The notes under the pieces were generated by a model. It was not told where the DNA came from. It did not search any database and saw only the letters and a list, made by a program, of their open reading frames with translations. The translations under genes were made by a program, and so were the position numbers. Shown in pieces: positions 32,954 through 42,032 of a stretch of DNA of 64,000 bases. Location of the stretch: positions 310,001 to 374,000 of the forward strand of contig NZ_JABMCZ010000002.1 of NCBI RefSeq assembly GCF_013186535.1. Reading direction: 5' to 3'. Numbering within the stretch: the first letter of the stretch is position 1; each line of letters starts with the position of its first letter. Source of the DNA: Nocardia terpenica (GTDB taxonomy: Bacteria; Actinomycetota; Actinomycetes; Mycobacteriales; Mycobacteriaceae).

Positions 32954-33526
32954 CTACCCCAACAGCTTGTCGGCCACGATCCGCAGGTCGCGGTGGAGCA
33001 GGTGCCATACCGTGTGATAGCTGTCGATCAGAGGTGAGGCCACATGGTCGAGCTCGCCGTCCTCGATGGCCCGGACCGCCGCCTCGAACCGTGCCGGGTA
33101 GCCGGACCACAGCGCACTTGCCGCACCGATCCGACGCAGCAGATCCGCACGGCCGCTGTGGAATTCGATCACCGCCATTGCTCCCGTCGCGTCCCGGGTG
33201 CGCTGGAATGCGGTGATTCGCTCCTTCAGTAGCGGGTCGCCGATCTCGAACTCGCCGAGGAGTTGGCCGACGGCGCTCGCTGCGGCCAGGTCTGCCACGG
33301 CGTTATCGGCCAGCGCCACACCACTTTCGGTGGCTGCGTACATGGTTCCCTGCGGAGTTTCCATGGCCCGCAGCATCTCCCGGGTGGCCAGATCCGTCAG
33401 CACGTCATGGAGCCCCGGCACGCCTGGTAACCAGGCACCGACCCGATCCGCCTTCAACCACCCTGCCACCCGCATCGCATGCAGGACGCGCGCTTCCATT
33501 GCTACCACGCTGGTTTCGATGGTCAT
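32954..33526 (-). CDS. Winged-helix-like protein paired with a short PPDK gene
   Basis: 190 residues from ATG 33526 after GAGAGGAGA. The N-terminal 80 residues look like a MarR-type winged helix (LHAMRVAGWLKADRVGAWLP, LTDLATREMLRAMET, YAATESGVALAD). The C-terminal half is helical and ends DHVASPLIDSYHTVWHLLHRDL. I do not know a function, but genes with this ending are found beside short PPDK genes in mycolate actinobacteria (from memory). It is last in the long minus-strand cluster and separated from the PPDK gene by repeat locus 3. Confidence 0.65.
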   Translation of the reverse strand: MTIETSVVAMEARVLHAMRVAGWLKADRVGAWLPGVPGLHDVLTDLATREMLRAMETPQGTMYAATESGVALADNAVADLAAASAVGQLLGEFEIGDPLLKERITAFQRTRDATGAMAVIEFHSGRADLLRRIGAASALWSGYPARFEAAVRAIEDGELDHVASPLIDSYHTVWHLLHRDLRIVADKLLG

Positions 33527-33570
33527 CGCGTCTCCTCTCGTCATTCTGGTCATGTTCTGTTGGAGGTGGA

Positions 33571-33681
33571 TCCCGGCCAAAAGCACGCCGGGATCAGGAG
33601 TGTGCGACGGGCGGGATCAGGAGTCTGTGACGGGCAGGATCAGGAGTGTGCGACGGGCGGGAACAAGAGTGTGTGACGGGG
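33571..33681. repeat. Hairpin-core repeat locus 3
   Basis: A core in plus orientation (33571-33593, loop CAAAAGCAC) is followed by four 23-bp units at 33590-33681, each starting GGGATCAGGAG or a variant and ending GACGGGC. The array ends a few bases before the stop codon of the PPDK gene. On the transcribed minus strand it lies in the leader of the winged-helix gene, 45 bases from its start. Confidence 0.88.
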
Positions 33682-33684
33682 GGA

Positions 33685-35073
33685 TCAGGGCCGTATCGAG
33701 GTGGTCAGGGTTTCCAAGTAGGTGCGGCGGTCGGTGTCGGCTGGGATGGTGCCGAGGAGGTCGGTGGGCCATTCCGGTGGTGGGGTGACGGTGGGTACGG
33801 TGCCCTCCCAGACTCGGCCGGTTGTGCCGCAGACCGTTATCGTTGCGGTCGTGGGGTTCTCGAGCCAGTGGGGGTCGGTGAAGCGGGCGCCTACTACGGC
33901 GGGGCGGCCCAGTTCGCGGGCCACTACGGCGGCGTGGGAGCCGAAACCGCCTTCCAGGGTGACGATTCCGGCCGAGTTCGCCATGCCTACGAAGTCCTCC
34001 GGTTCGGTGGTGGGGCGGAGTAGGACTACCGGCTCTCCCGCGTGGGCGAGCACTTCTTCGGCGGCGCGGACTATTCGGCCGGTGGCCACGCCTCCGGCGG
34101 CGGCTATGCCGGTGGCCAGCAGGCGGGCGTGGCCTTCGGCGGCGCGCGGTTCCGGGGCCGCGCACAGGGCGTCGAGGGACAGCCGAGTCAGCGCGGTATT
34201 GCGGTCCACAATGCCGGTGCGCCAAGCGTCTACGGTCACCGCGTTGTGGGCGGCGGGTGAGGCGGTGGCCGCACGCATCTGGACCAGCCACAGTCGGCCG
34301 CGCTCGACCACGAACTCGACCTCGATCATGACCTGACGCCAGGCGAACAGCTCCGCCACGAACCGGTCGAGCAGCGTGTATGCCTGCGGGCAGTCGTGTT
34401 TCAGGCGGGCCAGGCCGTCGGGTGTCACCTGTCCGGCCACCAGGGCGGCTCCGGTGCTCGCGGCAACGTATTCCCCGTGCAGGCCGCGCCGCCCGGTGCG
34501 TGGGTCGTGGCTGAATACCACCCCGCTGCCCGAGCGGTCGCCGGTGCCGAAGGCCATCGCCTGCACGACGACGGCGGGGCTGAGTCGCTCCGAAATGTCG
34601 TGGGCGCGGCGGTATTCGCGGGCACGCTCGTTGTGCCACGAGTCGCGGACCGCCGTAATCGCCGAACATACCTGGGCCACCGGGGATTCCGGGACCACGC
34701 CCAGGTGGGTGCGCAGGTCCACACGCCCGATCTCGACCATGTTGCGGGCGAGTTCGGCGCTACCGAGATGGGTGGCCAGCGCCGGGACGGAATCGTCGGT
34801 GAGCCCGACCGCGAGCAGGGTATCCATCATGCCCGGCATGCTCACCGGCGGACTGGACCGCACCGCGAAGGCGACCGCGGACGGGGGCAGGCCCATCCGC
34901 TCGGCCGCCTCGGCACGCAGTTCGTCCAACAACCGTTGCACCCCAGTCGGATTCACCCCGGCCCGCACCTCGTCGGCCGTAACCACCCGGAACGAGGGCA
35001 CCGGATACCCGCGCCCCCGCAACAGGTCGAGATGAAACCCCTTGTTACCCAGCTGCTCCCGTGGGCCCGTCAT
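33685..35073 (-). CDS. Short pyruvate phosphate dikinase-like protein (ATP-binding + phospho-His domains)
   Basis: 462 residues from ATG 35073, overlapping the acyl-AMP ligase stop by 4 bases. The PPDK N-terminal ATP-grasp-like region shows GNKGFHLDLL, AVRSSPPVSMPGMMDT and GVVFSHDPRTG; the swivelling domain has the phospho-acceptor His near residue 380 in TLEGGFGSHAAVVAREL. The PEP/pyruvate TIM-barrel domain is missing. Mycobacterial PpdK is similarly short. It could transfer phosphate from ATP to a small acceptor as rifampin phosphotransferases do; in this cluster the acceptor may be a lipid or sugar intermediate. Confidence 0.85.
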   Translation of the reverse strand: MTGPREQLGNKGFHLDLLRGRGYPVPSFRVVTADEVRAGVNPTGVQRLLDELRAEAAERMGLPPSAVAFAVRSSPPVSMPGMMDTLLAVGLTDDSVPALATHLGSAELARNMVEIGRVDLRTHLGVVPESPVAQVCSAITAVRDSWHNERAREYRRAHDISERLSPAVVVQAMAFGTGDRSGSGVVFSHDPRTGRRGLHGEYVAASTGAALVAGQVTPDGLARLKHDCPQAYTLLDRFVAELFAWRQVMIEVEFVVERGRLWLVQMRAATASPAAHNAVTVDAWRTGIVDRNTALTRLSLDALCAAPEPRAAEGHARLLATGIAAAGGVATGRIVRAAEEVLAHAGEPVVLLRPTTEPEDFVGMANSAGIVTLEGGFGSHAAVVARELGRPAVVGARFTDPHWLENPTTATITVCGTTGRVWEGTVPTVTPPPEWPTDLLGTIPADTDRRTYLETLTTSIRP

Positions 35074-36779
35074 GTCAGCCGCTCCCGCAGTGGAGACCCG
35101 GACCCGACGTGACAAACCTTCGCGGCCACCCCTCGCTCCTCCACCAACTGCCACAGCGCAACCCGCTTGGGCTTGCCGCTGGTCGTGCGTGGAATGGCAA
35201 GCGGCGCAATGACTACCAGTGCGGCGCGATCAGGCGACAGGCCCATTCGGGTCAGTACGCCCAAGGCCGCCTCCGCCCGCTCCGGAGAGACTCGCTGCTG
35301 GAAGATCAGCAATGCGGCCGCACCCTCGCCGTCGAGGTCGCGCAGTACTGCGGTCAGTTTGTCGTGGTGGATGTCCAGTCGGTCCGCCAGTGCCATTTCG
35401 ACATCCTCGGCGGTGACGAAGTTTCCGTTGATCTTTACCGAATTGCCTATCCGGCCAAGCACATAGACGTGGCCGTCGCGGCGGAAGCCCAGGTCGCCGG
35501 TGCGGTGGCGAGGGGCGCCGTCGACCGCGGGCAGGTCGGCGTCGCCTAGGTAGCCGCTGAACATGGACGGGCATTCGACCACCAGCTCGCCGATTCGACC
35601 GTCCGCCAACGGTTCTCCCTCCTCGTCGGCGACGAGGATGCGCGATCCGGGGAGCGGTACGCCGCAGCCGACCACGCGGACCGTATTCGGGTCCGCCGCC
35701 ACCGGCTCGGTCAGGGATTCGCGGGCCAGCACCGGGATCTCGGTGCCCTCCTGGAGATTTCCCGCGTCGACCAGCAGCGCGTGCGGCATTTCCCAGGGCT
35801 CGATGCACGAAATGGCCAGGGTGGTCTCGGCCATTCCGTAACCGGGCTTCACCATCTGCGGGCGCAGGCCGTAGGGGGCGAGCAGTTCGTAGAATGACCG
35901 CAGCGCAGCGAGATTGATGCGATCCGACCCGACGATCAGTGTCCGCCAGGTGGAGAAGTCCATACCCTCCAGGGTGGCGGGGCCGACCAGGCGGACGATC
36001 CGCTCCAGGGCGAAATTCGGTGTGGCCGAATGGTTCACGCCGTGGCGGCCGAACATCTCCAGCCACAGCGCGGGACGCCGCACGAAGTGCTCGGGCCGCA
36101 TCAGCCACACGTCCTTGCAGTGGCTGGCGGGCATCAGGAAGCAGCCGATCAGCCCCATGTCGTGGTGCATCGGCAGCCACGAGCCGAACGAGTCGGGGTC
36201 CTCCGCCGGGCGATCCGGGTAGGCGGACTTCATCATCTCGATCTGATTGACCACCGCGGCCGAGCTCAGCCGCACCGCGCGCGGCGTGCCGGTCGAACCC
36301 GAGGTGAACTGGATGATGGCGAGGTCGTCGCCGAGCGCGGGATCGAGGGTGGTGTCCGCGCTGGGCGGCACCGCGGCGGCGGCATCGAGCCGCACCGGGA
36401 GGCGGCGCCCGGTCGCCACGGGGATCAGGCCCAGCGTCTCGCGTTCGGCCACGATCGCCGCCGGTTCCAGCGTGCGCAGCAGCGCCCGCACATAGTCCGG
36501 ATAGCTCGCGGTGCCGTGCAGTCCGGGCGGGGCCACCACGGTCGGTACCGCGCCCAGCGCCATCGCGCCGAAGAAGTAGCGGAAGAAGTCCCGCCCGGTC
36601 GGCAGGATGACCGCGATCCGGTCGCCCTTGCCGATTCCCTTGTCGCGCAGCAGATTCGCCACACCCAGCGAATCCGCCGCCACCTCCGGATATCCGGTGC
36701 GCGCCCAGTCCCGGTCCTGATACACGGTGAGCGCGCCGCCGGGGTCCGGCTCCAATAGCCAGTCGACGATGGATTTCAC
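35070..36779 (-). CDS. Fatty acyl-AMP ligase-like (FAAL) enzyme
   Basis: 569 residues. ANL motifs: IIQFTSGSTGTPRAVRLSS, the FAAL-type SWLPMHHDMGLIG, YGMAETTLAIS, GDLGFRRDGHVYVLGRIGNS and a C-terminal PRTTSGKPKRVAL lysine. The SWLPxHHDMGLIG block is typical of FAALs, which load fatty acids onto an ACP rather than CoA. The ACP gene directly upstream overlaps its GTG start by 4 bases (GTGA), which supports direct transfer to that ACP. The chain length is not readable. Confidence 0.88.
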   Translation of the reverse strand: MKSIVDWLLEPDPGGALTVYQDRDWARTGYPEVAADSLGVANLLRDKGIGKGDRIAVILPTGRDFFRYFFGAMALGAVPTVVAPPGLHGTASYPDYVRALLRTLEPAAIVAERETLGLIPVATGRRLPVRLDAAAAVPPSADTTLDPALGDDLAIIQFTSGSTGTPRAVRLSSAAVVNQIEMMKSAYPDRPAEDPDSFGSWLPMHHDMGLIGCFLMPASHCKDVWLMRPEHFVRRPALWLEMFGRHGVNHSATPNFALERIVRLVGPATLEGMDFSTWRTLIVGSDRINLAALRSFYELLAPYGLRPQMVKPGYGMAETTLAISCIEPWEMPHALLVDAGNLQEGTEIPVLARESLTEPVAADPNTVRVVGCGVPLPGSRILVADEEGEPLADGRIGELVVECPSMFSGYLGDADLPAVDGAPRHRTGDLGFRRDGHVYVLGRIGNSVKINGNFVTAEDVEMALADRLDIHHDKLTAVLRDLDGEGAAALLIFQQRVSPERAEAALGVLTRMGLSPDRAALVVIAPLAIPRTTSGKPKRVALWQLVEERGVAAKVCHVGSGSPLRERLT

Positions 36780-37105
36780 GAATTCTCCTCGGCCCCTGCC
36801 GATCCCGGGTGCGCGGCGCGGTAGACGCGCTGGATCAGCGCCACCAGATCCGCGACCGTCGCCACCTCGCCGATCTCCGGATTGTCGATCAGTTCGATGC
36901 GGTATTCGTCCTCGACGCGGGTCAGGGCCTCCATCATCGACAGCGAGTCCAGGTCGATATCGTCGCGGATGGAGTCGGTCATGCGCAGGTCCGGCCGCGG
37001 CCGCCCGACGCCCAACTGGTCCTCGATCACCGACAGCACGGCCTCGGCATCGTCGATGTCCACCGTGTGCGGCCCGGTCCCGGTGAGCCCGTAGTGCTCA
37101 GTCAA
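36776..37105 (-). CDS. Acyl carrier protein
   Basis: 109 residues. The 4'-phosphopantetheine site is Ser54 in DIDLDSLSMMEAL, followed by the usual acidic helix RVEDEYRIELID. The first 20 residues are an extension before the four-helix domain. Start is TTG 37105 with a GGTGAGG/AAAGGAGAGG site upstream and overlap with the previous gene's stop. It is placed between a PEP-utilising enzyme and the FAAL-like ligase, so it probably carries the acyl chain of the pathway. Confidence 0.9.
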   Translation of the reverse strand: MTEHYGLTGTGPHTVDIDDAEAVLSVIEDQLGVGRPRPDLRMTDSIRDDIDLDSLSMMEALTRVEDEYRIELIDNPEIGEVATVADLVALIQRVYRAAHPGSAGAEENS

Positions 37106-38576
37106 GAATCCTCACCTCTCCTTTGTCACCGTCCACATGGACGCGTTGCCCGGACTTGATCTCCGCGGCCAGCGGATGCGAGACGACCGCGGGAATGCCC
37201 ACTTCCCGGCAGATGATGGCGATGTGCGAGTACTGGCTGCCGCGTGCGGTCACCACCGCGGAAATGAACGGCAGCAGCGGCATGATGTTGGCATCGGCGC
37301 TCTCGCACACCAGGATTGCGCCCGGCGCGCTCGGCATCTCGTCCAAGCCCATGGCGACGCCGTCGCACACCCCGGCCGAGACGCCGCGCGGCCGCCGCAT
37401 CGGCTGGCTGCGTTCGGGCGCGCCCGGGGTCTGGTCGAGATAATCCGGCATCTCGATGGCGAGGGCGTCCTCGCAGGCCAGTCGCCGCGTTTCGAGTTCG
37501 GCGCGGGATGGCATGGTGTCCGCGCGCAGTTCGGGCATGGCCAGATACGGCCATTCGTCGGCGCGCAGCCCGCGCAGTTCGGCCAGCCGCGGCACGAAGC
37601 GTCGGTGTGCGTGCAGCAGGCGCATGGCCAGCGACTTGCTGTGCTCGCGCAGGGCCATGACGTCGCCGAGGAACAGCACGGTGGCGTCGATGGCTCGTCC
37701 GCGCAGCGCGCCCTGCATGCCGACCAGCGCCTCGCGGGGCGATACCTCCACGACGTCACGGTTTTTCGCGGTGGCGGCATTCATGGGCGGCAGCGTGTAG
37801 TCGCACCACGGGGCCTGGGCGTCGGCGACCTCGTAGAAGGGGCGCCGCACGAAATCGGCGGGGCCGCCCTCGATCGGCGCCAGTTCCACCAGTGGGCCCC
37901 ACGGGAGTTCGGCGGGTTCCTTGAGCCAGTTCAGGATGGAGGCGCTGTGCGCGGCGAGCCGGTTGACGGCGGTGCGTTGCAGCACGTCGGCGGCGATGGA
38001 CCCGGCGGTACCGATTATGTGCAGGTGCCAGGCGCTTTCGAGCAGCGTATTGCCGACCTCGGCCAGTTCGCCTATGCGCCAGTCGGTTCCGGCGCTCATG
38101 GTGTCGTCGACTCGGTTCTCGTAGTCGAACACCTGCTGTTCGAGCTCGATTACCCGGGGGCGCAGATTCACCAGTTCGCGCAGCATGCGGTAGGCGGCCT
38201 GATTGCGGCTCACCCGGCCGGGGCGACGGCCGAGGACGGTGCGCGGCGGCTCGATGCCCTCGAAGTAGGCGGCGGTCACGTCCTCCGGGGTCAGCAGGTC
38301 CACATGCTCTGCAATGTGGCAGTAGGCGCTGAGGTTGTGGTACGGGCGGCAGTTGAAATAGCCGGTGAAGACGTAGTGGGATCCCGTGGCCCACACCGGG
38401 TCTCGCAGGATGGTGGATACGAATACGCGGGTGCCCAGTTCCATGGGCCGTCCCACCAGCGACCAGGACAGGGGTGAGAGGCGTTGGGGCGCAATCTCCC
38501 CGAAGTTCCCGGCCGAGTACACCCGCAGGACCGGATGCGGTGCGGTGTCGACCCGGCAGCGTTCGGCGACCGTCAC
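37098..38576 (-). CDS. PEP-utilising phosphotransferase with C-terminal phospho-His domain
   Basis: 492 residues from GTG 38576 (GTGA overlap with the upstream gene). The last 80 residues form the PEP-utilisers mobile domain with the phospho-acceptor His at about 451 in TARGSQYSHIAIICREVG. The N-terminal 400 residues are mostly helical (FGEIAPQRLSPLSWSLVG; GYFNCRPYHNLSAY) and resemble the substrate-binding part of rifampin phosphotransferases. There is no ATP-binding domain; the separate short PPDK gene could supply that activity, giving a split phosphotransferase (inference). Such helical-plus-His proteins occur in actinobacterial metabolite clusters. Confidence 0.82.
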   Translation of the reverse strand: MTVAERCRVDTAPHPVLRVYSAGNFGEIAPQRLSPLSWSLVGRPMELGTRVFVSTILRDPVWATGSHYVFTGYFNCRPYHNLSAYCHIAEHVDLLTPEDVTAAYFEGIEPPRTVLGRRPGRVSRNQAAYRMLRELVNLRPRVIELEQQVFDYENRVDDTMSAGTDWRIGELAEVGNTLLESAWHLHIIGTAGSIAADVLQRTAVNRLAAHSASILNWLKEPAELPWGPLVELAPIEGGPADFVRRPFYEVADAQAPWCDYTLPPMNAATAKNRDVVEVSPREALVGMQGALRGRAIDATVLFLGDVMALREHSKSLAMRLLHAHRRFVPRLAELRGLRADEWPYLAMPELRADTMPSRAELETRRLACEDALAIEMPDYLDQTPGAPERSQPMRRPRGVSAGVCDGVAMGLDEMPSAPGAILVCESADANIMPLLPFISAVVTARGSQYSHIAIICREVGIPAVVSHPLAAEIKSGQRVHVDGDKGEVRILD

Positions 38577-39586
38577 GGCCACTCCCCTTTCTCGGGTGCC
38601 GCCGCCGCGGTCACGCTCGACATCAGTGCCTCGGACATGAGGGCCCGGCCGGTCGCGGCCAGGTAGCCCGGCGTGGACGGCATCGCTCCGCCGGGCAGGG
38701 CGTCGAAAATGCCGGGCTCGAAACGGAACAGCGGGCGGGCGTACTCGGCGACCTCCGGCTCCACCCCGAAGCGGCGGGCCAGGCCGCGCTGCACGCGCAG
38801 GGCCAGGCCGTCGGCCTCGATCAGTTTCGGCGTCACGTTCCAGGCCCGGCACAATTCGCCGAGCACCTGCGCCATGGTCGGCAGGTCGGGATCGAAGTAG
38901 GTGCAGGAGGGGACGGATCGTGGTGCGGTGAGCAGGTTTTCGATCACCGCCGCCGCGGCGGCGATATCGGTGGCGTAGACCGGGTACTCGCCGCGCCGCT
39001 CGAGCACCAGCGGAAGTCCGCTGAGCACATGGGGCAGCGCGGCGACGGGGCCGCCGGTGCGCGGGATCACCTGTGCGGGTGCGGGACCGAGCAGCGTGCC
39101 CAGCCGCAGCACGCTCACCGGGACCGAGCGTTCGCGCCGGACCACCAGTTCCGCACGGTATTTCGCGTACTCGTACCAGTTGCGGAAGGTCTGTCCGCGC
39201 GAGAGGTCGCGATTGGTGAGCTCGCCCGTGGCGCGGCCCAGGGCCAGCACGCTGGACACGTGGACGAGGCGGCGCAGATCGGGGCAGCCCGCGGCGAAGT
39301 CCAGGACGGTGCGGATGCCGGTGACGTGGATGTTCACCACCTCGGCGGGGTCGGCGGACATGCCGACCGAGCCGAAGCAGGTGACGATGCCGTCCACCCC
39401 GGCGAGTTCGGCACGCTGGGCCTGGGGCAGGCCGAATCCGGGCAGCAGCACATCGCCGACCACCCCGGTACCGACCGTGGCTCGGCCGGAGCGGCTGAGT
39501 TCGATCACCTCGTGACCGTCGGTGGCGAGGCGGCGGGTGACCGCGCGCCCCAGGTAGCCGGTGGCCCCGACGACGAGCACTCTCAT
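38573..39586 (-). CDS. NAD-dependent epimerase/dehydratase-like protein
   Basis: 337 residues from ATG 39586 after GGGGAGG. The extended-SDR start is VLVVGATGYLGRAVTRRL; VHVSSVLALG supplies Ser and the catalytic pair is in NWYEYAKYRAEL (Tyr-x-x-x-Lys). The middle resembles the NDP-sugar or isoflavone-reductase-like group. It is coupled by 4-base overlaps at both ends. It may reduce or epimerise the acyl or sugar intermediate of the cluster. Confidence 0.83.
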   Translation of the reverse strand: MRVLVVGATGYLGRAVTRRLATDGHEVIELSRSGRATVGTGVVGDVLLPGFGLPQAQRAELAGVDGIVTCFGSVGMSADPAEVVNIHVTGIRTVLDFAAGCPDLRRLVHVSSVLALGRATGELTNRDLSRGQTFRNWYEYAKYRAELVVRRERSVPVSVLRLGTLLGPAPAQVIPRTGGPVAALPHVLSGLPLVLERRGEYPVYATDIAAAAAVIENLLTAPRSVPSCTYFDPDLPTMAQVLGELCRAWNVTPKLIEADGLALRVQRGLARRFGVEPEVAEYARPLFRFEPGIFDALPGGAMPSTPGYLAATGRALMSEALMSSVTAAAAPEKGEWP

Positions 39587-40731
39587 ACGAACCTCCCCAT
39601 CGGCAGACCGGCGAAATCGTCTGTGGGACGGGCATAGTCGAGCCCGAACGCGACATCGAGCACGGTGTCGGCGTCGACCTCGGGCGCCCAGCCGCCGGTG
39701 TGCTCGACCAGGCGGACGCGTTCGAAGACGCGGTCCATCGAGACGTAGCGCAGGCCGTAGAGGCGATTGCCCAGTTCCCGGTTCCAGCGCGCGTATTTCA
39801 GGGTCAGGTTCTCGCCGAGGCGCAGCGCTCGGGGCGAGACGGTGACCAGTCGCGGCGGCCGGTATCGGTGCTCGACGTCCTTCGAATCGAGCAGGGCCAG
39901 CAGGGCGGCCAAGGTCGGGGCGTATTCCCCGGCGCACAGGTGCACCAGGACGCCGCCGCGCCAGTCGCGGAAATCCGTTGCGGCACCGCGTGACAGCAGG
40001 CGCACCAGGCCCTCGCCGACGACGTCGCGGGGCAGGATGTCCACGCGCGCACCGGATTGCACCGGCAGCAGCGGGAGTTGGCCGCGCGACAGGGGGGCCA
40101 CCAGTTGGTACAGGGAACTGAATCGCGTGGTGGACCTGGTTGCGGCACTGCCGATTACGCCGCCGATGCGGGCTATCAGCACCGGGTGGCCGGTCTTGCT
40201 CGCGGCGCGCAGGAGGTGGCGTTCGGCGAACCACTTGCTCAGCTCGTAGGGGGTGCGGTCCGGGTGTGGTGCGTGTTGCTGTTCCGGGATTCGGCCGCCG
40301 AGGGTGCCTGCCACGTATGCGGTGCTGGCGTACAGGTACGGCACCGCTCGGCCCAGGCGTTCGGAGAGGGTGCGGGCCAGTTCGTATCCGGTGACCGCGC
40401 CGAGGTAGTTGATGCGGTCCATCTCGGCCTGCGAGGCGGTCCAGTCGACGATTCCGGCCAGGTTCACTATCGCGCGGATGTCGGAAAGCTGTTCCAGCGC
40501 CGCGTCATTCAGTGCCCATGACGGTGTGGTCACGTCGCCGACCAGCTGCGTGATTCGGCCGCCTGCCGCCGACAGGCCGCCGAGGTTGGTGCGCAACCGC
40601 CGCCGCACCACCGCGCGCAGGTCGAAACGGCCTGTGCCGTCCAGGGTGTCGGAGAGGGTCGCCTCCGCGAAGCCCTGACCGACCTGCCCGCTCAGCCCGG
40701 CGACCAATACGGCCGACTGCGCGGCCGTCAT
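39583..40731 (-). CDS. Thioester-reductase/male-sterility-type NAD(P)-dependent protein
   Basis: 382 residues from ATG 40731 (ATGA overlap). It begins with a VLVAGLSGQVGQGFAEATL nucleotide-binding loop, has VNLAGIVDWTAS and the pair in TPYELSKWFAER (Tyr-x-x-x-Lys), and LYASTAYVAG supplies Ser. The pattern matches the fatty-acyl-CoA/thioester reductase domain that releases aldehydes or alcohols from carrier-bound acyl chains. Working with the cluster's ACP is therefore plausible. The GxxGxxG loop is slightly altered (GLSGQVG). Confidence 0.8.
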   Translation of the reverse strand: MTAAQSAVLVAGLSGQVGQGFAEATLSDTLDGTGRFDLRAVVRRRLRTNLGGLSAAGGRITQLVGDVTTPSWALNDAALEQLSDIRAIVNLAGIVDWTASQAEMDRINYLGAVTGYELARTLSERLGRAVPYLYASTAYVAGTLGGRIPEQQHAPHPDRTPYELSKWFAERHLLRAASKTGHPVLIARIGGVIGSAATRSTTRFSSLYQLVAPLSRGQLPLLPVQSGARVDILPRDVVGEGLVRLLSRGAATDFRDWRGGVLVHLCAGEYAPTLAALLALLDSKDVEHRYRPPRLVTVSPRALRLGENLTLKYARWNRELGNRLYGLRYVSMDRVFERVRLVEHTGGWAPEVDADTVLDVAFGLDYARPTDDFAGLPMGRFV

Positions 40732-41945
40732 TGCGTGATCCTGATCAGGCGGTCGTACATGTCCGGTGCGCCACGCAGGGTGTCGCTGATAATGGCGAGC
40801 ATCATCTCGTCGGTGCCCGCCCCGATTCGGGAGACCCGGATGTCGTTCCAGAACTGGCCGAATGGGGTCTCGTTGGTGAGATAGCCGGGGCCGCCGAAGG
40901 TTTGCATGGCATCGCTGATCACTCGCTCGCCCGCGCGGGCGGCGCACAGTTTCACGGCGGCGATGCGGGAGATCAGTTCACGGTCCAGCGGTCGTGTCAT
41001 CACCTGCCGCGCAATATCGTGCACCGCGCAACGCAGGACCTCCACCTCGGCGCTCAACTCCGCGAGCCGGAAGGACAGATACTGGTGATCGCGCAGCCGC
41101 TTCCCGAATTGCACTCGGCGCTCGGCATGTTCGACCGCCAGGGCGATCGCGGCCGCACACCCCCCTGCCACCTGCGCGGCAATCGCCAACCGTTCGAAGG
41201 ACAGGCCGTAGTTCAGGTTCAGCACCCCCAGCCCGCGCCGCCCGAGCAGCGCCTCGGCACCCACCTCGACCTCACGAAACTCCACCGCCACGGTGTCCAG
41301 CGCATGGGTGCCGAGCTTGTCGTGCTCGCGCACCCGCACCGCCCGATCCAGCGGGACCACCAGGGTCGCATGCCGATCCGTGGGTGAGCCGTCGGTGGTT
41401 GCCAGGCGGCACAGCACCACCGCGAAATCGGCTACGGCACCGAGGGATACGTACTTTTTCGCCCCGTTGATCACCCAGCCGCCCGCGGTCGGCCGGGCCA
41501 GCGTGGTGACCGCCGACAGGTCGCTGCCGCCGGTGGGCTCGCTGGCCGCGATCGCCCCCACCTTCCGCCCCTCCAGGGCGTCTTTCCGCAGCTCGACCAG
41601 ATACTCGTTCTCCCCGGCGAATCGGTGCAGCAGCGACAGCACCGTCTCGGTATGCAGCGACACCCCGATCGCAATCCCCGCCGGTGCCCGCGTACTCAAC
41701 GCATCACCCATGGCCACGGCGTATTCCATATCCCCCGCAGTCCCCGCCGCCGCGTCCCACCGCCGCCGCAATACCCCGGCCTCACCCAGCCCCGCCAACA
41801 CCTCCCGCGGAAACCGCCGCAGCGCAAAGGGATCCGGCACACGCGCCAACACACTTTCCACCACCGCACCCAGCTCATCGGCACGCGGCCCGCAGACGAG
41901 CCCCACCTCGCCCGATTCGATCACATCGCTCGTCCCAGCCGTCAC
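40728..41945 (-). CDS. Acyl-CoA (or acyl-ACP) dehydrogenase
   Basis: 405 residues from GTG 41945, which lies 4 bases after AAGGAGAG; ATG 41966 is an alternative. Flavin motifs: AIAASEPTGGSDLSAVTTLA, KKYVSLGAVADF, RRVQFGKRLRDHQYLSFRLA, QTFGGPGYLTNETPFGQFWNDIR and GTDEMMLAIISDTL. The usual catalytic Glu position near the C-terminus reads GAGTDEM. It would introduce an alpha-beta double bond in the acyl chain. Repeat locus 4 lies upstream and separates it from the adenylating enzyme gene. Confidence 0.87.
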   Translation of the reverse strand: MTAGTSDVIESGEVGLVCGPRADELGAVVESVLARVPDPFALRRFPREVLAGLGEAGVLRRRWDAAAGTAGDMEYAVAMGDALSTRAPAGIAIGVSLHTETVLSLLHRFAGENEYLVELRKDALEGRKVGAIAASEPTGGSDLSAVTTLARPTAGGWVINGAKKYVSLGAVADFAVVLCRLATTDGSPTDRHATLVVPLDRAVRVREHDKLGTHALDTVAVEFREVEVGAEALLGRRGLGVLNLNYGLSFERLAIAAQVAGGCAAAIALAVEHAERRVQFGKRLRDHQYLSFRLAELSAEVEVLRCAVHDIARQVMTRPLDRELISRIAAVKLCAARAGERVISDAMQTFGGPGYLTNETPFGQFWNDIRVSRIGAGTDEMMLAIISDTLRGAPDMYDRLIRITQ

Positions 41946-42032
41946 CAGGCTCTCCTTCCTATCCATCCCCACCACGTCCTCTCCCCGCCCTTCCGACGCG
42001 CTCTCGCCCGGAACCCGCCCTGCCGCAAGCGA

